Shown here: piece after piece, positions 9,001-16,098 of the stretch
Numbering within the stretch: position 1 is the stretch's first letter
Layout of the letters: each line of letters begins with the position of its first letter
From: Allosphingosinicella vermicomposti
Lineage (GTDB): Bacteria > Pseudomonadota > Alphaproteobacteria > Sphingomonadales > Sphingomonadaceae
Direction: 5' to 3'
DNA: 64,000 nt
Assembly: GCF_003012815.1 (NCBI RefSeq)
Contig: NZ_PXYJ01000002.1
Coordinates: forward strand, 496,001 to 560,000
Program-made: the position numbers and the translations under genes
The notes under the pieces: model-generated
The model's input: the letters and a program-made list of their open reading frames with translations, nothing else
What the model was told of the DNA's origin: nothing
Database searches by the model: none

Positions 9001-10534
9001 TCACCGTGCCGTCGCCGATGAGCATCAAACCGGCACTCAGCGGCGTGCCGGCTGGGCTGGTAACAGTGACCGTCGTGCCGAGACCCCGCGCCTCGATGCC
9101 ATGCATTTCGAAGCCAATATTTCCGTTGCCGAGAATATTGTTGTCGAGAGCATGCGTCGCAGTGGCGCTAAATGACTTACCATAGCCGTCGATATAGCCG
9201 TTATCGCCACCATCGATGGTTCCGGTCACACCATTGGTGGCGCCGGTATAAAGGAACATGTCGTCGCCGAAGCCGAAATCGATATGGCCGTCGATCGTGC
9301 CCGAATTGACGAGGAAGTCGACCGCGCTACCCTTGTCCTGATAGGCGACCTTTTGACCGCCCACCATGCCGCCGACAATCTGACCTGCAAAGGTCTTTGT
9401 GCCATTCGTGACTTTATAGATACCATTACGCGTGACGGCAGTGCCGTCATAGCTTGAGATCGCGGCATCATAGCTGCTTTGAAGAAGTCCGTAATTCTCG
9501 ACATAATTGTCGTCGCTGGTCATCGCAACTGCGCTTCCGGTCGCAAGGACTTCCGCTAAATACCCATCTGTTCCAGCATTATTTTCAGCGTTCAAATTAT
9601 AGAATTGCCCACCGATGAGCTCAACACCCACCGCGCGCTGATTTACGCCGCCATTTGCCGCATTAAAGCTCCTCGTCCGGCTAACCACTTTGCCGGAACT
9701 GCGGATCATCGCGTGAGTCGAATTGCTGCCAAAGGCTTGAAGAACCACATCTTTGTCAATGTAGATGTCAGCCTCGCCGCCTTCGATGCCGACGGAAGTT
9801 CCAGTCCTTATGTAGAGCGTGTCTTTTTCGCCCCGCAATGTCAGGCTTTTAGCATTCGTGACGTCGATGGCCGCCTTGTCGCTAATCCCGCCCGATACAA
9901 TCAGATCCGTAAGGATGACATTTAGCGTACGCTCATCATTGTCGAGATTTTTTTCGACATAAAGCGCCTGATCTTCATTTCCCGCCTGATTGGCTGAGGT
10001 GATAGAGAAAGTGATGTCCACGGTTCCATCGCCTGCGATCCGTATCGGGGTTAGCAGGTCCGCAGAAACATCCTGGCCAGATGAATTTTTGTTTTGCAGC
10101 GTCAGGACCGTTCCCACGCCGCGCGCTTCATAAACTGTGCCGCCGTTGAACGTAGCGAGACCATCCGCAGTATGCACCGGATTGGGCTGATTTCCTGCTG
10201 TACGCGGCCGAACAATCTGCACGGTCTGCGTTTCAGTGGCGCGGAGCCAAATCTTGTCGTTGCCGCCCGCATTCGTGATCGAGTCCGCAAGAGCAGGATC
10301 ACTGTCATAATGGAGGATCGCATCTTCCGGGGTCACGCGCGAAATATCGACAACCAAATTATCGTCACCGTCCAGAACGACGTCTCCCGCATTCGTGCCT
10401 TCTTCCAGCACGATCGCAGTGCTCTGCGCATGCGCAGCAGAACCCATAGCAAGAGGCAGCAGAGCCGCACCGAGAAGGAGGGCCGAGCGGCCACGGGCGG
10501 ACGGACGAACGGAAGAAGCGCTGGAAGTGTTCAC
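3092..10534 (-). CDS. giant autotransporter (type Va) with beta-helix and RTX-like repeats
   Basis: A 2480-residue secreted protein. Residues 1-37 form a Sec signal peptide ending AHA-QS. The passenger (about 38-2190) is Gly/Asn/Asp-rich, with many NSGTI / NAGTI turns of a parallel beta-helix and GGxGxD-type turns resembling RTX calcium motifs. One stretch of about 406 residues is tandemly duplicated. A PEP-like SPGASPGTMTVNGD segment near 2010 precedes the linker and the C-terminal autotransporter barrel (about 2200-2480), which ends AVIRF. I saw no cysteine, as is usual for surface autotransporters. The start is a GTG preceded by AGGGG at 7-nt spacing. Upstream in the same direction lie a LytTR regulator and its kinase, which suggests regulated surface display. 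Likely roles are adhesion, aggregation or biofilm formation; no protease or esterase active site was recognised in the passenger. Confidence 0.92.
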   Translation of the reverse strand: MNTSSASSVRPSARGRSALLLGAALLPLAMGSAAHAQSTAIVLEEGTNAGDVVLDGDDNLVVDISRVTPEDAILHYDSDPALADSITNAGGNDKIWLRATETQTVQIVRPRTAGNQPNPVHTADGLATFNGGTVYEARGVGTVLTLQNKNSSGQDVSADLLTPIRIAGDGTVDITFSITSANQAGNEDQALYVEKNLDNDERTLNVILTDLIVSGGISDKAAIDVTNAKSLTLRGEKDTLYIRTGTSVGIEGGEADIYIDKDVVLQAFGSNSTHAMIRSSGKVVSRTRSFNAANGGVNQRAVGVELIGGQFYNLNAENNAGTDGYLAEVLATGSAVAMTSDDNYVENYGLLQSSYDAAISSYDGTAVTRNGIYKVTNGTKTFAGQIVGGMVGGQKVAYQDKGSAVDFLVNSGTIDGHIDFGFGDDMFLYTGATNGVTGTIDGGDNGYIDGYGKSFSATATHALDNNILGNGNIGFEMHGIEARGLGTTVTVTSPAGTPLSAGLMLIGDGTVINEASITASDFYGMYLRSIANVPSALRVVNKGDISTEDDGVFSEGGVASFHNEALISAIGSGSSGVEFSIIPTSQVPTLTFNNSGTIEATWVDGEIAAYFAIEDNSDAVALNFVNSGTIRSTGRASSYSVYGGTAVRIDDYSSNGARVRFVNSGTIQANGRGSSALDLGGIVDAANTSLIEANGIGSGAVGFGASADNATSTFLNSGTINANGGMWIEDFGRGRRVATAIYTYAAGEGSKSAVTNESTGVISATGAGSTAIHARGNSEDGVFTLVNRGRILGAADYTFNLGGSQGDIISGVTIDGNVLAGAIHTNSSIDIVRNESGGLIQGNVDLEAMNDEFYNYGRVEGDVRLGDGADKYIYAAGGELTGTAYGGVNGGSDSIRVDFSVAGTRKIDASKFLGFEFVAATDDLLHNESVSLHGAINSSGWNIRDIIVNIDQGDTLSSVGGANTYTLSGSAGQETVNNYGTIAGGLSLAGGDDTVTNTGSIGGPIFMDEGNDRVTNSGLINGNVEMGDDNDALTNNVGGTINGYVQLGNGDDVATNAGTIKDGIDAGNGNNIVTNSGTIKGDLILGDGNDIVTNSGTIDGNVDLGDGNDRYEALGGLVTANHTIDGGAGDNDIFIFRMNGNDGSIPGGFTNFESFGAYGPGTLTLALNENYNTIELLENANLTLQDGTGTVSLIKGDATSQVVKIEDADFNGSVDLGAGDDTLEILLSGALTGQLDGGLGTDTLKLNLTAASSINDLYNFEIVNVAGASPLTLTGKLGQGQQINFDAGDNTFIVDTGAIFEGTANGGAGNDTIQINTGATNSRTIVAGQIVNFENLDANGAGTLELNGEAYSFKTVDVEGNLSIGNGASLASEGGVVFSGNGNHRLTLNGTGNVTSAVTGGTGVDTLEFALAEGQTRNISTVGEVTAFERLAASGAGTLNIDQNTTYQQIFVEGGHINVAANKTLTATIGLYSNNDDSSLSIETGASIIGNIEFGDGNDVVTNAGTIGDLSLGLGDDFYFALAGSQADSIDGGVGGNDTFVFRLAGGEGVIPTDVTNFESFGAYGPGTLTVNLDANQDYTDLRLYDQANLVINGSNGSVSNVIGDDSAQIVTINGNLTGGVDLGGGNDTLNMSLGGILSGALKGGLGQDTMNLVLTAASTVNGMSGFEVINIDGEYSFTLAGDLAAGQEVNFLGEDDNELIIAAGVKFEGKVNGGAGSDLLRVQSGSADSRTVVASQIASFEQLISEGAGTLALTQGAYTFDSVEVNGGNFELGANTTLNSEGGVTFDGANNRFTLGSGAVVNGGVDGGAGQDTLALVQGAGTVRVLSALDQQGFETLETSGAGELRIDENATFTGGVFIDGGTTTITSAAALTADVQGGANSDTLAVLGTLDGNVDLAGGDDTLVVSGFGNITGSVTGGADGNDRLVFNTAGTYEVPTVVNAAGLASFDSFESFGVSGGVVALEGATDWTNVTVTGGRLIGLAGSTITSETAIEVAHGATFGSAGTVNGDINVAGTLSPGASPGTMTVNGDVNFLAGSNLLLELTPEVSDLLNISGKMTIANGAAVDITGVLEGTPGNTLDLVVAEGGIEGRFTTINKSSTVFGFVVQNGNRLQIQSEFLAEGDFPSNVQTAVDYSNQVLRAGYGIQAFTAALPVLVDAQGNINEAAFAQLTPEAYGSATQIGIENSLQVVDNARTLVATTPAKTGLYGFAQAMMTGAEIKGQPDTGASKARFEGEGYFGGVGYGFAEGTQVGAFIGKIDTDQSLDRLRTETTSNGFVAGVYADAKVSGIGIHGLFAYNGSEAETRRTIAAAPSSAQAKYDVKSWVADLSVDYAFEADGWSVGPKVGVTYVNTKRDGVVEEGAGDFGLTVESGSKDSVFADASVAVSRTFAVEGMGVTPFAEVGVRQMLNDGDVLVTGGFTGADATMVVNGVERDKTVGRFSVGFGLDVTKDVRFHAGYTGEFADTKRDAFRAGAVIRF
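4735..7170 (-). repeat. ~1.2 kb tandem duplication inside the autotransporter passenger
   Basis: The motif NFESFGAYGPGTLT occurs twice, encoded near 7059 and 5841, a period of 1218 bases or 406 codons. The flanking order (DGGxGxNDxFxFR, NFESFGAYGPGTLT, GGxDLGxGNDTL, LTAAS, FEVINI/FEIVNV, GAGTL, GGV-F) is kept in both copies. A partial third copy starts near 4740 (FDSFESFGVSGGV). Divergence between copies shows the duplication is not recent. Confidence 0.75.
7200..7590 (-). repeat. ~20-residue tandem repeats (GDGNDxVTNSGTIxG) in the autotransporter
   Basis: About six consecutive units of 19-22 codons read like GDGNDIVTNSGTIKGDLIL with substitutions. Each combines a GxGND turn with an NSGTI beta-helix rung. 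At DNA level the phrase for NSGTI recurs with silent differences. Confidence 0.75.
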
Positions 10535-10552
10535 GGTGGGGCCCCTTAGTCT

Positions 10553-10594
10553 GGTCTGAATATGACTCGTGCTTCGGGCACGAGGGATCAGACC
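10553..10594 (-). promoter_or_regulatory. nested hairpin in the leader of the autotransporter mRNA
   Basis: Outer arms GGTCTGA (10553-10559) and TCAGACC (10588-10594) enclose an inner 7-bp stem CTCGTGC / GCACGAG (10566-10572 and 10578-10584). On the minus strand this folds about 19 nt upstream of the GTG start codon. It could be a leader structure acting on stability or translation, or part of the terminator of the upstream regulator gene. Which one is not settled by sequence. Confidence 0.5.
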
Positions 10595-10727
10595 GCACCT
10601 AGCCCAACGGATTTGGTTGTGAGGCTGCTTGCGACGAAGGCATAATATAAGCGACGAAGCCCGAACCCGGGTTACCCGCTAAGCGATTGAAAAGCCGAAC
10701 GGGTTAAAGGTTTCGCGACGGCAGTTG

Positions 10728-11480
10728 CTAGAAGCCCAGTTTCTGCGCCACATCGCTGGCATAATTGGGCCCGACAGGCACGACCGCACCATCCCGCATC
10801 ACCAGACCGTTGATCACACGGCCAAGCCGACGCACCTCTCGCACGTTGCTTGGCCGTGCAAAGGCGGAGCGATGGACGCGCATCAAATCGTCGCCCGCGA
10901 GGCGCTGTTCCAGCGCACGCATCGCAATCCGGACGATATGGCTGCGGGTGGACGTATGCAGGATCACATAATCGCGCTGCGCCTCGATCCAGTCGACCGA
11001 TGCAAAGGGCACGAACAACGCCGCATCCCGCGTCGGCACCCAAATGCCTTCATCGGCACGGTCGTCCTTCGCGGGAACAACGGAAGGCGGCGCCTGCGCG
11101 GGTACATCATCGAGCGAACGTAGATAACGCCGCCTTTTCGCTCGCTCGATCGCCTGCCGCAGCCGGTCCGGCTGGACGGGTTTGAGCAGATAATCGCTGG
11201 CCTCTACAGTGAACGCATCGGCGGCATATTGCCCGAACGCGGTGATGTAGATGATTTCGGGCCGCTCCTCGGCAGGCATCATCCTTGCGACGGTCAACCC
11301 GTCGAAATCCGGCATCTGGATGTCGAGCATCACGAGATCCGGCTTCAAAGCCGCAATCGCATCGAGCGCTTCGCGTCCATTGGATCCCTCGCCGACGATT
11401 TCGGCATTCGGAACATCACGAAACAAGGCACGGAGCCGTTCGAGCGCGAGCGGCTCATCGTCGACAAGAAGAATTCTCAC
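10728..11480 (-). CDS. LytTR-family response regulator
   Basis: A 250-residue two-component regulator. Residues 1-120 are a receiver domain with the acidic pair near the N-terminus (VDDEP), the phospho-acceptor Asp in LVMLDIQMPDFDG (about 53) and the conserved Lys in LLKPV (about 102). Residues about 146-250 are a LytTR DNA-binding domain (IEAQRDYVILHT, MRVHRSAFARPSNV). It overlaps the kinase gene upstream by four bases (ATGA), the usual LytS-LytR arrangement. The next gene in the same direction is the giant autotransporter, a likely target. The LytTR operator was not identified with confidence. Confidence 0.95.
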   Translation of the reverse strand: MRILLVDDEPLALERLRALFRDVPNAEIVGEGSNGREALDAIAALKPDLVMLDIQMPDFDGLTVARMMPAEERPEIIYITAFGQYAADAFTVEASDYLLKPVQPDRLRQAIERAKRRRYLRSLDDVPAQAPPSVVPAKDDRADEGIWVPTRDAALFVPFASVDWIEAQRDYVILHTSTRSHIVRIAMRALEQRLAGDDLMRVHRSAFARPSNVREVRRLGRVINGLVMRDGAVVPVGPNYASDVAQKLGF

Positions 11481-12604
11481 TCGGCCTCCTCAAACGCGCG
11501 CAGAATGGGGAGCCTCACCTCGACGACGAAGCCGCCCCCAATCGCGCGGGCGTGGATTGTTCCTTTCGGCCCGTACAGGACATCGAGCCGTTTTGCGAGA
11601 TTGACAAGACCGATCCCTTTTCGGGACGATGATAATTTCTGGATGGGTTCCGGCACCGCGGGCCCGCCTGTGTTGCGCACCTTCATGACGAGATCATTGC
11701 CCTGTTGTTCGGCGGACACCTCGATCAACACGGGATCGGACGTGCGCGCCACGCCATGTTTCACTGCATTTTCAACCAACGGCTGCAGAATAAAACTCGG
11801 GACCAGGGCGTCGCTCAATTCGCGGGGAATGTGGAAGTCTATGGCGAGCCGGTCGCCGAACCGGACCGCCTCGATCTCAAGATAGGTTTGGAGCGTGTCG
11901 AGCTCTTGCTCCAGCGCGATTTCACCACTTTCGTCGGCCGAGAGTGCCGTGCGCAGGAATGTCGAAAGCTTGCCGAGCATGGCCTCCCCATCCTTCGTCC
12001 GCTCGGTGACAATGAGCGATGAAATCGCGTTGAGCGTATTGAACAGAAAATGAGGATTGAGCTGAAGGCGAAGGGCAGCGAGCTGCGCTTCCTGCGCCAT
12101 GCTCCGCGCCTCCAGAAGCTGCCTTTCCCGTTCCCGAAGCGCCTCGTTCGCGTGCAGGATGGCATATAATGTCCCGAGCAGGCCAAAGAGCCAGGAATAG
12201 CTGATCATGTTCGACACCGTCCGTCCGACGACATCAGGCGGCAATTCGTGCCCATACATGAAGATTTCGATCAGCTTTCCGCCCGTCGCCGCGTCGGAAA
12301 ATGAATAGATAAGCGCGACCAGCAAGATCGCGATCCCCATCCAGACCACCTGCCGCTTCTGGTCCATTTTCGCCGTGAACGCGGCGATGCCATAAAGCGT
12401 CAATGAAAGGATCAACCCCCAGCCAACGAGCAAGGTGACATATTTCACGTAGCTGAGCGGAAGGCGGCCGATCGCAATGAGAACCGGCATCATGAAGAGA
12501 AAGAAAGTCACAAGCCAGACGACGAGCGTCAGCTTGACCGCCTGTCTCCAGACAGGATCACGGCGACGCAGGGCAAGGCTCGCTATCAGATCTCTTTTGG
12601 GCAC
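11477..12604 (-). CDS. LytS-like sensor histidine kinase (HisKA_7TM-free, PF06580 type)
   Basis: A 375-residue inner-membrane sensor. The first ~165 residues hold about four hydrophobic helices without an obvious extracytoplasmic domain. They are followed by the His_kinase domain with phospho-acceptor LNPHFLFNTLNAIS (His near 193) and an HATPase_c domain with the N box FILQPLVENAVKHG and glycine box KGIGLVNLAKRL. It should phosphorylate the LytTR regulator encoded immediately downstream with an ATGA overlap. The signal is unknown. LytS-type kinases of this short, membrane-only form often sense membrane state or small hydrophobic ligands; that is family knowledge and is not shown here. Confidence 0.94.
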   Translation of the reverse strand: MPKRDLIASLALRRRDPVWRQAVKLTLVVWLVTFFLFMMPVLIAIGRLPLSYVKYVTLLVGWGLILSLTLYGIAAFTAKMDQKRQVVWMGIAILLVALIYSFSDAATGGKLIEIFMYGHELPPDVVGRTVSNMISYSWLFGLLGTLYAILHANEALRERERQLLEARSMAQEAQLAALRLQLNPHFLFNTLNAISSLIVTERTKDGEAMLGKLSTFLRTALSADESGEIALEQELDTLQTYLEIEAVRFGDRLAIDFHIPRELSDALVPSFILQPLVENAVKHGVARTSDPVLIEVSAEQQGNDLVMKVRNTGGPAVPEPIQKLSSSRKGIGLVNLAKRLDVLYGPKGTIHARAIGGGFVVEVRLPILRAFEEAE

Positions 12605-12878
12605 TGCCTATCCTTGCCAGACGCAGACATTCGACCATTGGCTCATTTCACAGCGGAATCAATGGCTTTAATCAACGATCATAGCCCGAATTCGATCATA
12701 GGCGGGATCGAAGCGTGCCCCTCTGACATTGGGAGCGATCCCGGTGACAATGAACAGATGAACGGCGCCAGCCAGTCACGCCGATCATTCTGAATGATTT
12801 GGGAAAACGCTCAGACAGCCATCACAATCTTCTCCTGCGCCGGTTGTCTCCGCCACTTCTTTGAGCCAGTGTCCGGCC
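12605..12878. other. divergent intergenic region between the kinase and the SGNH hydrolase
   Basis: About 270 bases that should contain the promoters of the minus-strand kinase-regulator pair and of the plus-strand hydrolases. No strong palindrome, terminator or small ORF was seen. Confidence 0.4.
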
Positions 12879-13583
12879 ATGAGAACGCCCCGCATCATCG
12901 TTGCCATTGGCTTGGCACTCGCCGCATCTGCCTGTTTGTCCACGCCCCCCATAGCCGGACCGTTGCCAACCGACGCGCCACTCCGCTCGGAAATCCTCGC
13001 ATTTGCGGAAAAGGACCGGGTAAGCCCGCCGCCCGCCTGTCCCGTCCTTTTCGTGGGCTCATCCTCGATCCGCCTCTGGTCGACCCTGACGGAGGATATG
13101 GCGCCCTTGCCCGTCATCAATCGTGGCTTCGGCGGGTCGACGATCGCGCAGGCCAACAGCTATTTCGACCGGATCGTAACGCCTTACCGGCCGCGCGCCA
13201 TCGTGATCTATTCGGGTGAGAATGACATTGATTCCGGTGCGCAGCCGAATGAGGTCATCGAGCGCTTCAAGACCTTCTTGAAGCTGAAGGACGCGCGGCT
13301 TGGCGACACGCCGGTATTCTACATCGCGGCGAAGCCATCGAAGCTGCGCGCCGATCAGTTTCCGCGCCAGACCGCGGCCAATGCGGGCATCAGGGCTCTA
13401 GCCGATGCGCGGGCCGACCTCCATTTCATCGATGTCGTCTCCGCCATGCTCGACGACGGCAAGCCCAAGGATCTGTATGTCGAGGACGGCCTGCACATGT
13501 CCCCGGCGGGCTACGCCATCTGGCGCGACCTGGTGATGAACGCACTGGTTGACGCAGGCATCCCCGGCAGAAGCTGCGACTGA
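12879..13583 (+). CDS. SGNH/GDSL-family hydrolase, probable lipoprotein
   Basis: A 234-residue protein. The ATG at 12879 is preferred to the upstream TTG because it gives a clean signal sequence ending LAASAC, a lipobox-like site that would anchor it to a membrane. SGNH blocks are present in order: VGSSSIRLW (block I Ser, about 62), NRGFGGS (block II Gly), YSGENDID (block III Asn) and DGLHMSPAGY (block V Asp-x-x-His, about 205). The family removes acyl or acetyl groups from sugars or lipids, so it may deacetylate a glycan handled by the nearby glucan locus (inference). It is followed after 13 bases by a secreted EEP-fold hydrolase on the same strand. Confidence 0.9.
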   Translation: MRTPRIIVAIGLALAASACLSTPPIAGPLPTDAPLRSEILAFAEKDRVSPPPACPVLFVGSSSIRLWSTLTEDMAPLPVINRGFGGSTIAQANSYFDRIVTPYRPRAIVIYSGENDIDSGAQPNEVIERFKTFLKLKDARLGDTPVFYIAAKPSKLRADQFPRQTAANAGIRALADARADLHFIDVVSAMLDDGKPKDLYVEDGLHMSPAGYAIWRDLVMNALVDAGIPGRSCD

Positions 13584-13596
13584 TCGCGCGCCGCCG

Positions 13597-14421
13597 ATGC
13601 GATTGATCGCCACCCTCACCGCGCTCGCGGGCATCACTCTCGCCGCACCTCTTTCGGCGGAGCCATTGCGGGTCATGTCGTTCAACGTGCGCCTTCCCCT
13701 GGCTCAGGACGGTGCCAATGACTGGCCGCATCGCAAGGCATTCATGGCTCGGCTGGTGCACGACAATCGGCCCGACATCCTCGCCACGCAGGAGCTGACG
13801 CGGGTCCAAGGCGACTATCTGCGCGGCCGGCTTCCCGGCTATGCGTGGTTCGGCGTCGACCGGCTCGGTGGACGTGTGGATGAGCATATGGGCGTTTTTT
13901 ATCGGCGCGACCGGCTGCGCCTCGTCGACCTCGGCAATTTCTGGCTATCGGATACGCCCCACGTGCCAGGCAGCATCAGTTGGGGTAATCTTTATCCGCG
14001 CATGGTGACGTGGGGCCTGTTCGAGGGGAAAGACAAGCGGCGCTTCTACCTCTTCAACACGCACCTCCCCTATCGCCCGGAAGACGAAGCGGCCCGGATG
14101 AAGGCAGGCGAAGCGCTATTGAAGCATATTGCCAATCTGCCAGCGGAGATTCCCGTCGTACTGACGGGGGACTTCAACACCGCGCACGACAGCGAGGTGC
14201 ACGCCTTACTGAGCGGGACACTGACCGATGTGCGCACTGCCGCGTCCTCGGTTTCAGGACCAGAGGCAACCTTCCACGCCTTTACCGGAACGGCGGATCG
14301 CCGGATCGATTGGATCTTCGCGCGCGGCCTCCGCACGATCGCCGTCAAGACGGACGCGGCCAATCGGAACGGCCGCTATCCATCCGATCACTTCCCGGTC
14401 ATTGCCGACTTCGACTGGTAG
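13597..14421 (+). CDS. secreted endonuclease/exonuclease/phosphatase-family hydrolase
   Basis: A 274-residue EEP-superfamily enzyme. The ATG at 13597 gives a Sec signal peptide cut after PLSA-EP; the longer GTG/ATG reading upstream would hide it. Motifs are MSFNVRL, TQELTR (metal-binding Glu), TGDFNTAHDS (catalytic Asp-Asn) and SDHFPVIADF (catalytic Asp-His) at the end. These are the metal and catalytic residues of Mg-dependent phosphodiesterases such as DNase I and sphingomyelinase-like proteins. Export to the periplasm fits phosphate scavenging, nuclease or phosphodiesterase roles; the true substrate is unknown. It ends with TAG, so amber is a real stop in this organism. A palindromic repeat follows. 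Confidence 0.9.
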   Translation: MRLIATLTALAGITLAAPLSAEPLRVMSFNVRLPLAQDGANDWPHRKAFMARLVHDNRPDILATQELTRVQGDYLRGRLPGYAWFGVDRLGGRVDEHMGVFYRRDRLRLVDLGNFWLSDTPHVPGSISWGNLYPRMVTWGLFEGKDKRRFYLFNTHLPYRPEDEAARMKAGEALLKHIANLPAEIPVVLTGDFNTAHDSEVHALLSGTLTDVRTAASSVSGPEATFHAFTGTADRRIDWIFARGLRTIAVKTDAANRNGRYPSDHFPVIADFDW

Positions 14422-14440
14422 AGGCCGGCGGTTCATAACT

Positions 14441-14529
14441 CGTCATTGCGAGTAGCATGAGCGACGAAGCAATCCATCTCGCGGCGAGGCTCAGTGCCGC
14501 TGGATTGCTTCGCTCCGCTCGCAATGACG
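14441..14529. repeat. REP-like palindrome, family A (GTCATTGCGAG ... CTCGCAATGAC)
   Basis: Outer arms CGTCATTGCGAG and CTCGCAATGACG, inner arms GAAGCAATCCA and TGGATTGCTTCG. It lies between convergent genes. Related copies are at 34089, 36060, 48824, 56212 and 62075. Confidence 0.85.
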
Positions 14530-14539
14530 AAATCTGACT

Positions 14540-16030
14540 TTATTCTTCCAGCCAGCCGCCGGAGAAGCCCAGCTTCTTCAGGCCATTGCGGATGTGGGGG
14601 CTCTTGCGCATCGTCTTCCAGACGAGTTCGGACCGGTGGTTTTCCAGCATCGCGAGGATCGGCCCCTGATCGATGCCGAGATGATCGTTGGCGATCCAGC
14701 CAAAGCCCGGATAGACCTTGCCGTCCGTGCTGTGCGCGTCAGCGAAAGTGAAGCTCGGGTTGAATGAATCCCGGAAGCCATATCGGCTGTAAAGCTTATC
14801 CCCATAAGCCGCCTTCATGTTCAGGAGCGCAGGCAGGGTCACTTCCGGCGCGAAAGGGATCGATCCGCCCGCCGCCGTCGGCACGATCGTGCCGTCATCC
14901 ACCACGCGCACCGCGCTCGCGCCGCGCGCCGAATAGCCCATGAAGCGGCGCTCGATGCCGTTCACCGTTTTGCCTTCAATGCCGCCCGGGCCATCGGATG
15001 CAGTCCAGCCCCAGATATCGCCGGAATAGCCCACCCATTTGTTCGGATTGGCGGCGCCATAGGCACGCTGCGAGAGGACGGCACGGCGGCTATTCTCGAA
15101 ATAATCGATGCCCTTACCGCGCATATATTCGTCTTGAATGCCGCGGAAATCGACCCAGACGTGGCTATATTGATGGCCGAAAAGCGGTTCGAACTGGAGA
15201 TGCTCCTGCCCATAAAAGGTGCCCCAATCCTTTTCGAGATCAGCAGCCCAGCCCTTGTCCCAGGCATCCCGGCCCACCGGATGCGTCGGCGACGCGGCGG
15301 CCAGAATATAGACGAGCATCCCCTCATTATAGCCGACCCAGTCGTGCGTTTCGAAACCGCGCTCCGGTTTCCAGCCCATAGTGATGCCGTGGGAATTGGG
15401 TAGGTTCGCGGCCTGCGTGCCCGTGCGGTTGCGCTGCACGAACGTCCAGTCGACCCGGCGGTAAATCGCCTCGGCAAGATCGCGGATACGCCTTTCGCGC
15501 GGATCGTCGCGATCGAAATAGGCCTGGGCGAACAAGATGCCGCCGAGCAGCAGGCTGGTGTCCACCGTCGACAATTCGGTGCTGCCGAAACGATGGCCGT
15601 TATCGTTGCGAAGGAAATGGTAGAAAAAGCCCTTGTGGCCGCTCACCCCCGTCACATCGGGCCCCTGTGGCAGATCATGATAATATTGCACGCACTTCAG
15701 CGTCCTCTCCGCTGCCTGCGCGCGGGTGATGTAACCGCGCTCGACGCCGATCGGATAAGCGGTGAGCGCAAAGCCCGTTGCCGCGATGCTGGAAAAAGGA
15801 TTGGACGGCCAACGATCCGGCGCGAGGCAGGTATCGGCGGTGGTGGTATCCCAGAAATATTGGAACGTGCGGCGGCTCAGATCCTCCGCAAAGGCGGCTT
15901 CCTTCGCATTGGCGAAATGCCCCGCTGGCGCCTGCCCCTTCCCCGGCGAATTCGGCGCGGCGGTCTGACAAGCCGCTAAAACACAGGCCGTCAAAAGCAG
16001 CGCAACAGCGCGAGGAAGTTTCAAACGCAT
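14540..16030 (-). CDS. GH144-like glucanase (PF10091, 'putative glucoamylase') lipoprotein
   Basis: A 496-residue protein with a lipoprotein signal (LTACVLAAC-QT), so probably on the outer membrane. The mature part matches the (alpha/alpha)6 'glycoamylase-like' family: SRRTFQYFWD, SSIAATGFALTAYPIGVERG, GFFYHFL, STVDTSLLLGG, HDWVGYNEGM, GHQYSHVWVDFRG, and DAHSTDGKVYPGFGWIANDHLGIDQGP. Characterised members are endo-beta-1,2-glucanases (GH144) that release sophorooligosaccharides. Upstream on the same strand is an OAR-type TonB receptor, and a GH3 beta-glucosidase is divergent from it, which supports a glucan-uptake locus. The start at 16030 has GAGG upstream. The family is clear; the exact linkage specificity is inferred. 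Confidence 0.85.
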   Translation of the reverse strand: MRLKLPRAVALLLTACVLAACQTAAPNSPGKGQAPAGHFANAKEAAFAEDLSRRTFQYFWDTTTADTCLAPDRWPSNPFSSIAATGFALTAYPIGVERGYITRAQAAERTLKCVQYYHDLPQGPDVTGVSGHKGFFYHFLRNDNGHRFGSTELSTVDTSLLLGGILFAQAYFDRDDPRERRIRDLAEAIYRRVDWTFVQRNRTGTQAANLPNSHGITMGWKPERGFETHDWVGYNEGMLVYILAAASPTHPVGRDAWDKGWAADLEKDWGTFYGQEHLQFEPLFGHQYSHVWVDFRGIQDEYMRGKGIDYFENSRRAVLSQRAYGAANPNKWVGYSGDIWGWTASDGPGGIEGKTVNGIERRFMGYSARGASAVRVVDDGTIVPTAAGGSIPFAPEVTLPALLNMKAAYGDKLYSRYGFRDSFNPSFTFADAHSTDGKVYPGFGWIANDHLGIDQGPILAMLENHRSELVWKTMRKSPHIRNGLKKLGFSGGWLEE

Positions 16031-16041
16031 TGCACAATCCT

Positions 16042-16089
16042 CAAAAATGAAAACTCCCGCGCGAACGCCCGAAGACGCCCGCGCGGGAG
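16042..16089 (-). terminator. intercistronic hairpin with T tract between TonB receptor and GH144 gene
   Basis: A 10-bp perfect stem (CTCCCGCGCG at 16054-16063 with CGCGCGGGAG at 16080-16089) is followed on the minus strand by TTTTCATTTTT. It starts 10 bases after the receptor stop codon and ends just before the GH144 start. It looks like an intrinsic terminator that would let the receptor be made in excess over the hydrolase, with partial read-through. Confidence 0.75.
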
Positions 16090-16098
16090 CAGGTTGGA

